From assembly GCF_003610405.1 (NCBI RefSeq), contig NZ_RAQC01000002.1, forward strand, positions 372,001-436,000: DNA of 64,000 bases, written 5' to 3'. Source of the stretch: Microbacterium sp. AG238 (GTDB lineage Bacteria; Actinomycetota; Actinomycetes; Actinomycetales; Microbacteriaceae). This document shows, piece after piece, positions 51,665 through 58,209 of this stretch (the first letter of the stretch is position 1; each line of letters opens with the position of its first letter). Both the position numbers and the translations under genes were made by a program. Below the pieces are notes generated by a model. The model ran no database searches. It was not told the origin of the DNA and saw only the letters and a list, made by a program, of their open reading frames with translations.

Positions 51665-52731
51665 TCGGCCTCGGGGTCATCTCGGGCCAGTATCTCGAGA
51701 CGCTGGGCGATCACCCCGCCGTCCGTATCGCGGCGGCGGCAGACCTCGACGCCGACCGCGCCCAGGCGGTCGCCGAGAGGTTCCCCGGTGCCCGTGCCCT
51801 GTCGGTGGCCGAGCTCGTCGCTGACCCAGCCGTGCAGACCGTGCTGAACCTGACGATTCCCGCGGCGCACGGCGAAGTGGCGCGTGCCGCGCTCGCCGCC
51901 GGCAAGAACGTCTACGGCGAGAAGCCGCTGGCCGCCACGTTCGACGAAGCGCTCGGCGTCATGGCCGGCGCGAACGGCGCGTGGGTCGGTGGCGCCCCCG
52001 ACACCGTGCTCGGGTCCGGTGTGCAGACCGCGCGAGCGGTCGTGGATGCCGGTGAGATCGGCCGACCGGTCGCAGCCGTCGCGACGTGGCTGTCGTCGGG
52101 CCATGAGGCCTGGCACCCGCATCCCGACTTCTACTACCGCGAGGGCGGCGGGCCGCTCTACGACATGGGGCCGTATTACCTCACCGCGCTGTTCCACGTG
52201 CTGGGGCCCGTCGTCAGCGTGTCGGGTGCGTCGTCGCGATCGCGCGATGAGCGCACGATCGGCTCGGGCCCGCGAGCGGGGGAGCGCATCCCCGTCGAGA
52301 TCGACACGCATGTCACCGGTGTGCTCGAGCACGCCGGCGGTGCGGTGTCGACGGTCACCTTCAGCTTCGACGCCGCCGCGACGCACGCCGCGCCGATCGA
52401 GGTGCACGGTGAGAGCGCGTCGCTGACCCTGCCCGACCCCAACTTCTTCGACGGCGACGTGACCCTGCGTCGACCGCGTGCCGGGGAGTGGACGGCGATC
52501 GCGCCGCGCGCGGGATACCGCGGCGCGGGTCGCGGTATCGGGGTCCTCGACTTCGTGCGCGGGGGCCCGGGCGCCGGACGTGCGAGCGGCGAGGTCGCCC
52601 TGCACGTCCTCGAGATCATGAGCGCCCTCACCCGATCGGCCCGAGACGGCCGCCGCATCACCCTGACCACGACCGCGGAGCGTCCTCCGCTGGTCCCGCT
52701 CACCGAGCACGAGCACTGGAGAACCACATGA
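51637..52731 (+). CDS. Gfo/Idh/MocA-family oxidoreductase C
   Basis: A 364-residue dehydrogenase: GLGVISGQYLE replaces the usual GxGxxG loop, GEKPLAAT holds the catalytic Lys, and the DMGPYYLTALFHVLG helix replaces the His motif seen in oxidoreductase B. The GTG at 51637 is preceded by GAAAGGGGGATG and gives a complete Rossmann strand; it overlaps ThuA by 28 bases. The GH51 gene begins in its stop (ATGA). Substrate unknown; the pairing with ThuA repeats the arrangement at 41 kb. Confidence 0.9.
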   Translation: MGEPHGIGVVGLGVISGQYLETLGDHPAVRIAAAADLDADRAQAVAERFPGARALSVAELVADPAVQTVLNLTIPAAHGEVARAALAAGKNVYGEKPLAATFDEALGVMAGANGAWVGGAPDTVLGSGVQTARAVVDAGEIGRPVAAVATWLSSGHEAWHPHPDFYYREGGGPLYDMGPYYLTALFHVLGPVVSVSGASSRSRDERTIGSGPRAGERIPVEIDTHVTGVLEHAGGAVSTVTFSFDAAATHAAPIEVHGESASLTLPDPNFFDGDVTLRRPRAGEWTAIAPRAGYRGAGRGIGVLDFVRGGPGAGRASGEVALHVLEIMSALTRSARDGRRITLTTTAERPPLVPLTEHEHWRTT

Positions 52732-54245
52732 CCTCGTCCGCCCGTGCGGTCATCGACCTCGACGTCGTCGGCGATCGCATCAGCCGCCACATCTACGGGC
52801 ACTTCGCCGAGCACCTCGGCCGCTGCATCTACGACGGATTCTGGGTCGGCGAGGATTCGGCGATCCCCAACATCCGCGGCATCCGCACCGACATCGTCGA
52901 AGCGCTCCGCGCGCTCGACATCCCGAACCTGCGCTGGCCGGGCGGATGCTTCGCCGACACGTACCACTGGCGCGACGGCATCGGTCCGCGCGAGCAGCGG
53001 CCGAAGATCGCCAACACGAACTGGGGCGACGTCGTCGAGAGCAACCACTTCGGAACCCATGAGTTCATGGACCTGTGCGACTTGCTCGGCACCGAGGCCT
53101 ACGTCAACGGCAACGTCGGCAGCGGCACGGTGCAGGAGATGTCGGAGTGGGTCGAATACCTCACGCGCGACGACGACAGCCCCATGGCGCGTCTGCGCCG
53201 CGAGAACGGACGTGACGAGCCCTGGCGCGTGCCGTTCTGGGGCATCGGCAACGAGCCCTGGGGGTGCGGGGGCAATCTGTCACCGGAGTTCTATGCGGAA
53301 GAGGCGCGGCGCTACGCGACCTACTGCCACGACCACGGCGAGAACACGTTGACGCTGATTGCCGCCGGTGCCAACGAGGACGACTTCGAGTGGACGCGCG
53401 TGCTGGTGAAGTCGCTCGTCGAATCGCACGCCGCGAACCTGTACGACAAGCACCCGTACCAGGCGATCTCGTTCCACTACTACACGCACACCGGATCGGG
53501 CATCAACCGCGAGGACGCGACGACCTTCACCGACGCGCAGTTCTACGACACGATGGCCTACGCGCTCGACTTCGAGCGGGTCGTGCGCGGGCACGTCGCG
53601 GTCATGGACTCGTACGACCCCGACAACCGGGTGAGCCTCGTCTGCGACGAGTGGGGCACGTGGTGGAACGCCGAGAAGGGGACGAACCCGGGCTTCCTGT
53701 TCCAGCAGAATACGATCCGCGACGCGCTCGTGGCCGGCATCCACTTCGACATCTTCCACCGCTATGCGCGGCGCATCTCGATGGCCAACATCGCCCAGAC
53801 CGTCAACGTGCTGCAGGCGATGATCCTCACCGACGGCGACAAGCTCGTCCTCACCCCGACCTACCACGTGTTCGAGATGAACAAGGGGCACCAGGACGCC
53901 CGAGCGCTCGGCGCTCACATGCTCGACGCCCCGACCACGGCGGCGCGAGGCGGGGAGCTGCCGTTGGTGTCGATGTCGGCCTCGACGAAGGAGGGGTCGG
54001 CGCTCATCTCGCTCACCCATCTGTCGGCGGATGAGGAGTGCGAGGTGCGCATCGACCTGCGCGGCCGCGGTGCCCGCGTGACGCGCGCCCGTGTACTGGG
54101 AGCCGACAGCGCCACGACGTTCAACGATGCCGACCTCCCCGACCGTGTCGAGCCGCGGCCCCTCGCGACCGCCCTCGACGACGGTGAGCTGGTCGTGACG
54201 ATGCCGCCGCACTCGTTCGCGACCGTCGAGCTGGCGCTGGACTGA
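52728..54245 (+). CDS. abfA: alpha-L-arabinofuranosidase, GH51
   Basis: A 505-residue GH51 enzyme that releases alpha-L-arabinofuranose from arabinan, arabinoxylan or arabinogalactan pieces. ISRHIYGHFAEHLGRCIYDG opens the fold; NLRWPGGCFADTYHW, the acid/base Glu in GIGNEPWGCGG, and the nucleophile Glu in VCDEWGTWWN are intact. No signal peptide, so it is cytoplasmic. ATG at 52728 within the previous stop. It closes the operon repressed by LacI 2; a hairpin repeat and the truB promoter follow. Confidence 0.95.
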   Translation: MTSSARAVIDLDVVGDRISRHIYGHFAEHLGRCIYDGFWVGEDSAIPNIRGIRTDIVEALRALDIPNLRWPGGCFADTYHWRDGIGPREQRPKIANTNWGDVVESNHFGTHEFMDLCDLLGTEAYVNGNVGSGTVQEMSEWVEYLTRDDDSPMARLRRENGRDEPWRVPFWGIGNEPWGCGGNLSPEFYAEEARRYATYCHDHGENTLTLIAAGANEDDFEWTRVLVKSLVESHAANLYDKHPYQAISFHYYTHTGSGINREDATTFTDAQFYDTMAYALDFERVVRGHVAVMDSYDPDNRVSLVCDEWGTWWNAEKGTNPGFLFQQNTIRDALVAGIHFDIFHRYARRISMANIAQTVNVLQAMILTDGDKLVLTPTYHVFEMNKGHQDARALGAHMLDAPTTAARGGELPLVSMSASTKEGSALISLTHLSADEECEVRIDLRGRGARVTRARVLGADSATTFNDADLPDRVEPRPLATALDDGELVVTMPPHSFATVELALD

Positions 54246-54273
54246 TCGCGCGGGACCGGCGCGCGTGGGGTGA

Positions 54274-54336
54274 GGCGCAGTTCCGAGCTTCGGGCGCAGA
54301 TGAAACCGCGCCCGGTGCGACGAACTGCGCCCGAAG
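54274..54336. repeat. nested inverted repeats between abfA and truB
   Basis: Outer arms GGCGCAGTTC/GAACTGCGCC (38-base gap) and inner, mutually exclusive CTTCGGGCGCAG/CTGCGCCCGAAG (25-base gap), both perfect. Possible terminator for the abfA operon; related to the element at 25642. Confidence 0.6.
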
Positions 54337-54379
54337 CGTCGGCGGTGGGCGCCGGGCCGAGCCGCGCGAGGCGTCGCCG

Positions 54380-54385
54380 TAGGCT
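54380..54385 (+). promoter_or_regulatory. leaderless -10 box (truB)
   Basis: TAGGCT, six bases (GGAGGC), then ATG at 54392. The spacer also resembles a ribosome site. Confidence 0.65.
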
Positions 54386-54391
54386 GGAGGC

Positions 54392-55324
54392 ATGCCCGAA
54401 ACCGCGCCCCGCGGCATCCTGCTCGTCGACAAGTCGGGCGGGATGACCAGTCACGACGTCGTCTCCCGAGCCCGCCGAGCCCTCGGCACCCGCAAGATCG
54501 GCCACGCCGGCACGCTCGACCCGATGGCGACGGGTCTGCTGGTGCTCGGCGTGGGAGCGGCGACCCGCCTGCTGACCTACATCGTCGGCCTCGACAAGAC
54601 CTACGAGGCGACGATCCGCCTCGGCGTCTCGACGGACTCCGACGATGCCGACGGCGCGGTGACCGGGCACGCGACAGATGCCGCGCTCGCCGCCGTCGAC
54701 CGTGCGGGCATCGATCGCGGCATCGCGGCGCTCACCGGCGCGATAGATCAGGTGCCGAGTCGGGTGTCGGCGATCAAGGTCGGCGGGAAGCGGGCGTACG
54801 ACCTGGCGCGCGCGGGGCAAGAGGTCGAGCTGAAGGCGCGACGGGTCACCGTCTCACGCTTCGATGTGCGGGAGGTCCGCGAGGTCGCGCTCGACGTCAC
54901 TCCCGCCCGCGAAGGCGGGCCATCCCGAGCGATCGACGTCGACGTCGTCGTCGACTGCACGAGCGGCACCTACATTCGCGCCCTGGCCCGCGATCTCGGC
55001 GCCGCCCTCGACGTGGGCGGTCACCTCACGGCGCTCCGGCGCACCCGCATCGGACCCTTCGACGTGTCGGATGCCGTGACCGAGATCGTCCCGGACCTCG
55101 AACTCCTGCGCGATGCGGATGTCGCCGCGACCGTGCTCGGCGCCTTCGACGTGAGCGCCGACGAGGCCCGCGACCTGCGTCACGGCAAGCGACTCGTCGG
55201 AGCAGCCGCGCGCCTGTCGGCGCCGCATCCCGCTGCGATCGATCCCGACGGCCGGCTCGTGGGGATCGTCGAGCGTCGCGGCGATGACGTCAAGAGCCTC
55301 ATGAACATGGCGGAGGACGCATGA
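54392..55324 (+). CDS. truB: tRNA pseudouridine(55) synthase
   Basis: A 310-residue TruB that makes pseudouridine 55 in the T-loop of tRNAs. The catalytic Asp is in GHAGTLDPMATGLL (D43), and KTYEATIRLGVSTDSDD and CTSGTYIRALARDLG are conserved. The C-terminal PUA-like part extends to the end. ATG at 54392. A small membrane protein gene starts in its stop codon, and ribF follows, which matches the usual truB-ribF order except for two inserted membrane protein genes. Confidence 0.96.
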   Translation: MPETAPRGILLVDKSGGMTSHDVVSRARRALGTRKIGHAGTLDPMATGLLVLGVGAATRLLTYIVGLDKTYEATIRLGVSTDSDDADGAVTGHATDAALAAVDRAGIDRGIAALTGAIDQVPSRVSAIKVGGKRAYDLARAGQEVELKARRVTVSRFDVREVREVALDVTPAREGGPSRAIDVDVVVDCTSGTYIRALARDLGAALDVGGHLTALRRTRIGPFDVSDAVTEIVPDLELLRDADVAATVLGAFDVSADEARDLRHGKRLVGAAARLSAPHPAAIDPDGRLVGIVERRGDDVKSLMNMAEDA

Positions 55325-55689
55325 TTACGGTCTTCACCATCGTTCAGGTCGCCGTGGCGGTCGCCGCGGGCCTGCTCTGCACGGTGCTCGGTCTCGCGAA
55401 CCGCCGCCCGAGCGACCTCTCGGTCGGAGCGCTCGCCCTCGTCGAAGTGCTTCTGATCGCCCAGGTCGTCGTCGCGATCATCGCCCCGCTGGCGGGCAAT
55501 GCGCCGTCGGGCAGCCTGCTGGAGTTCTGGGTGTATCTCGTCTCGGCCGTGCTGCTGCCGCCGGCCGCTGTGTTCTGGGCCCTCATCGAACGCAGCCGCT
55601 GGAGCACCGTCATCCTCGGTGTCGCCGCCCTGTCCGTGGCGATCATGGTGTGGCGGATGCAGGTGATCTGGACGGTTCAGGTCGTCTGA
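55321..55689 (+). CDS. small hypothetical membrane protein
   Basis: A 122-residue protein with four predicted helices (about 3-23, 35-57, 68-88, 97-118) and short loops; no named family recognised. ATG overlaps the truB stop (ATGA), so expression is coupled. The loop between helices 1 and 2 (NRRPSD) and the ERSRW loop between helices 3 and 4 are basic, placing both ends outside by the positive-inside rule. Function unknown. Confidence 0.8.
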   Translation: MITVFTIVQVAVAVAAGLLCTVLGLANRRPSDLSVGALALVEVLLIAQVVVAIIAPLAGNAPSGSLLEFWVYLVSAVLLPPAAVFWALIERSRWSTVILGVAALSVAIMVWRMQVIWTVQVV

Positions 55690-55723
55690 AGCCGCCCGCG
55701 CGCCGCCTATCATTGGTGAGGTC

Positions 55724-56176
55724 ATGGATCATCCCCGCCCTCGAATGACCGGCATCGGCCGCGTCCTGGTGGTCGTGTACGCCGTCATGGCGCTCGCCGC
55801 GACGGGACGCTCATTCGTGCAGATCGTCGAGGACTTCGCCAACGCCCCGCTGGCGTACTCGCTGTCGGCGGCAGCCGCGCTCGTGTACGTGCTGGCGACG
55901 GTGGCGCTTGTGAGATCGAGCTCGCGTGCCTGGTACGCCGTCGCGTGGGTCGCGATCTGCTTCGAACTGGTGGGAGTCCTCGTCGTCGGTACGCTCAGCC
56001 TCGTGCTGCCCGAACTGTTCTCGCACGACGCCACGGTGTGGTCGGGCTACGGCTTCGGGTACTTCTGGGTTCCACTCGCCCTGCCCTTCGTGGGCATCTG
56101 GTGGCTCGTGTCGCATCGCGACGGCGCAGCGGACCGCGACGAGCGTCCGGCCGTCCTGGAGGGATCGTCATGGTGA
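55724..56176 (+). CDS. small hypothetical membrane protein
   Basis: A 150-residue protein with four predicted helices (about 10-30, 42-63, 70-95, 108-126) and a charged, acidic tail. I do not recognise the family. The ATG is preceded by GGTGAGG, with a TATCAT upstream. ribF starts seven bases before its stop. It could be an accessory of unknown kind; there is no riboflavin transporter signature and no FMN riboswitch in the region. Confidence 0.8.
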   Translation: MDHPRPRMTGIGRVLVVVYAVMALAATGRSFVQIVEDFANAPLAYSLSAAAALVYVLATVALVRSSSRAWYAVAWVAICFELVGVLVVGTLSLVLPELFSHDATVWSGYGFGYFWVPLALPFVGIWWLVSHRDGAADRDERPAVLEGSSW

Positions 56177-57144
56177 CCGTGTATCGAGACCCCGCCGAGG
56201 TGCCCGCGGACTTCGGTCCGAGCGTCGTGGCCATCGGCAAATTCGACGGCGTGCACTCCGGACACCGCGCCGTCATCGACCGGGCCCGGGTCGACGCCGC
56301 GGCCCGCGGTGCGCGCGTGGTCGCGGTTACCTTCGACCGCAATCCGCTCAGCCTGCTGCGTCCGGAGCTCTGCCCCGAGCCGCTCGTCGCGCTCGATCAG
56401 AAGATCGGTCTTCTCGCTGCGGCGGGTGTCGACGCCGTCCTCGTGCTGCGATTCGACGCCGAGCTCGCCGCGCTCTCGGCACGCGACTTCGTCGAGGGCA
56501 TCCTCGTGCGCGCTCTCGGCGCCGTCGGAGTGCTCGTCGGCGACGACTTCCGGTTCGGACGCGGCGGCGAAGGGGATCCCGACGTGCTCACCGCTCTCGG
56601 GCGTGAGCACGGATTCGACGTCGACGTCGTCACAGACGTCCGCGCACGCGACGCCGGTCGTCGCGTGTCGTCGACCTGGGTGCGCGACCTGCTCGCGGCG
56701 GGCGACGTCGCGGGTGCCGCTCGCCTCCTGGGCAGACCCCACGCGGTCGAAGCGGAGGTCGTGCACGGGCTGAAGCGCGGCCGCGAGCTCGGGTATCCGA
56801 CCGCGAACCTGGCGACCGACGCCGCGGGCTTCATCCCGGCGGACGGTGTGTACGCGGGCTGGCTGGTCGATCTCGGAATGCCCGGAGCCGACGGGATGCT
56901 GCCCGCGAGCGTCATCCGCTATCCGGCGGCGATCTCCGTGGGCACCAACCCCACGTTCGACGACGTGCCGCAGCGCCAGGTCGAGGCGTACGTGCTCGAC
57001 GAGACCGATCTCGACCTCTACGGTCACCGCGTCGAGGTGCGCTTCACAGCCCGTATCCGCGGGATGGTCGCTTTCGCGGGCATTCCCGCGCTGATCGAGC
57101 AGATGGACGACGATGTCGTCCGGGTGCGCGAGGCGCTCGCCTGA
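56170..57144 (+). CDS. ribF: bifunctional riboflavin kinase/FAD synthetase
   Basis: A 324-residue RibF: the N-terminal FMN adenylyltransferase domain (about 15-180) with AIGKFDGVHSGHRAV and FRFGRGGEGD, then VSSTWVRDLLAAGDV, and the C-terminal flavokinase domain (about 190-320) with GLKRGRELGYPTAN and PAAISVGTNPTF. It makes FMN and FAD from riboflavin in the cytoplasm. ATG at 56170, overlapping the preceding gene by seven bases. A weak hairpin (CCTCGCG...CGCGAGG at 57153-57186) lies after it, before convergent deoC. Confidence 0.96.
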   Translation: MVTVYRDPAEVPADFGPSVVAIGKFDGVHSGHRAVIDRARVDAAARGARVVAVTFDRNPLSLLRPELCPEPLVALDQKIGLLAAAGVDAVLVLRFDAELAALSARDFVEGILVRALGAVGVLVGDDFRFGRGGEGDPDVLTALGREHGFDVDVVTDVRARDAGRRVSSTWVRDLLAAGDVAGAARLLGRPHAVEAEVVHGLKRGRELGYPTANLATDAAGFIPADGVYAGWLVDLGMPGADGMLPASVIRYPAAISVGTNPTFDDVPQRQVEAYVLDETDLDLYGHRVEVRFTARIRGMVAFAGIPALIEQMDDDVVRVREALA

Positions 57145-57152
57145 GGACAGCG

Positions 57153-57186
57153 CCTCGCGCACCGGAGCGGGCCGGAGCCCGCGAGG
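57153..57186. terminator. weak hairpin between ribF and deoC
   Basis: CCTCGCG and CGCGAGG, seven bp, 20-base loop, no T-tract. Low support. Confidence 0.3.
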
Positions 57187-57187
57187 G

Positions 57188-57904
57188 TCAGTACGACGAT
57201 TCGTCGACTGCGCCGGTGGCCTCGCCACCGGCTTCGAGTCGGCGCGCTTCGCCGAGGATCGTCGCGCTGCCGCTCGTACCGAGGCGCGTCGCGCCCGCAT
57301 CGAGCATCGCGACGGCATCGGCGAAGCTGCGCACGCCGCCGGACGCCTTGACCTGCACGGCTTCGCCGACGTTCTCGCGCATCAGCCGGACGTGGGCGAC
57401 CGTCGCGCCGCCGCCGGCGAACCCGGTCGAGGTCTTGACGAAGTCGGCGCCGCCGGCCTCGGTCAGACGGCTGCCGCGTGCGATCTGCTCGTCGTCGAGG
57501 AGGCTGGTCTCGAGGATGACCTTGACGATCTTGCCCTCGGCGGCCTCGACCACGGCTCGGATGTCGTCGACGACGACGTCGTCGAAGCCCGACCGCAGCG
57601 CGGCGATGTTGACGACCATGTCGAACTCCGAGGCGCCGTCGGCGGCGGCCTGGCGGACCTCGGCGACCTTCGCCGCGGTGGAGGTGGTGCCGTGGGGGAA
57701 GCCGATGACGGTTCCGACGGCGACGCCGGTGCCCTCGAGGCGTGCGACGGCATGAGGGATGTCGGAGGGTCGCACGCAGACGGAGAAGACCTGCCACTCG
57801 GCGGCGATGTCGAGCTCGGCGTCGACCTGCTCGCGGGTCAGTTCGGGCTTGAGGATGGCGTGGTCGAGGGTCGCGGCGAGCTCGCGCTCGGAGATCGTGG
57901 ACAT
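57188..57904 (-). CDS. deoC: deoxyribose-phosphate aldolase
   Basis: A 238-residue DeoC that cleaves 2-deoxyribose 5-phosphate to glyceraldehyde 3-phosphate and acetaldehyde. The Schiff-base Lys is in DFVKTSTGF, the second Lys in GKIVKVILETSLL, and VQVKASGGVR closes the barrel. ATG at 57904 with a TACGCT box six bases upstream. Single gene; its promoter is back to back with the copper operon promoter. Confidence 0.96.
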   Translation of the reverse strand: MSTISERELAATLDHAILKPELTREQVDAELDIAAEWQVFSVCVRPSDIPHAVARLEGTGVAVGTVIGFPHGTTSTAAKVAEVRQAAADGASEFDMVVNIAALRSGFDDVVVDDIRAVVEAAEGKIVKVILETSLLDDEQIARGSRLTEAGGADFVKTSTGFAGGGATVAHVRLMRENVGEAVQVKASGGVRSFADAVAMLDAGATRLGTSGSATILGEARRLEAGGEATGAVDESSY

Positions 57905-57910
57905 GGTTTC

Positions 57911-57916
57911 AGCGTA
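57911..57916 (-). promoter_or_regulatory. leaderless -10 box (deoC)
   Basis: TACGCT on the minus strand, six bases before the ATG at 57904. Confidence 0.65.
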
Positions 57917-57946
57917 CGCCGTCCCGATGTCCGAGCATCGACGGGA

Positions 57947-57963
57947 ATACCCCAGGGGGGTAT
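57947..57963. promoter_or_regulatory. CsoR-type copper operator
   Basis: ATACCCC-AGG-GGGGTAT, seven-bp perfect arms, the recognised pattern of CsoR operators. It overlaps a TATCCT -10 box (57961-57966) of the copZ-copA operon. No csoR gene is in the window. Confidence 0.8.
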
Positions 57964-57996
57964 CCTGTTGAGGTCGCTGAACGAAAGAGGATCATC

Positions 57997-58209
57997 ATGA
58001 CGACTCAGACCTACTCCGTCGAGGGCATGACCTGCGGCCACTGCGCCGCAGCGGTGACCCGCGAACTCGGACTCGTCCCCGGCGTCTCCGACGTCGCCGT
58101 CGACGTCGATGCCGGAACCGTCGCGGTCACGGCCGTGCAGCCGCCCGACGACGACGTCGTCTCGGCTGCGGTGGCCGAGGCCGGCTACACGGTGACCGGA
58201 CGCCGCTGA
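57997..58209 (+). CDS. copZ: CopZ-like heavy-metal-binding chaperone
   Basis: A 70-residue HMA protein with the metal site MTCGHC (residues 10-15) and the beta-alpha-beta-beta-alpha-beta layout. It carries Cu(I) to the efflux ATPase. AAAGAGG precedes the ATG. The copA ATG overlaps its stop by one base (TGATG), and a CsoR-type operator lies just upstream, so copper induces the pair. Confidence 0.93.
   Translation: MTTQTYSVEGMTCGHCAAAVTRELGLVPGVSDVAVDVDAGTVAVTAVQPPDDDVVSAAVAEAGYTVTGRR

Noticed and set aside
55690..56169. FMN riboswitch before ribF
   Set aside because: The stretch is coding for a membrane protein, and the conserved RFN elements are not visible.
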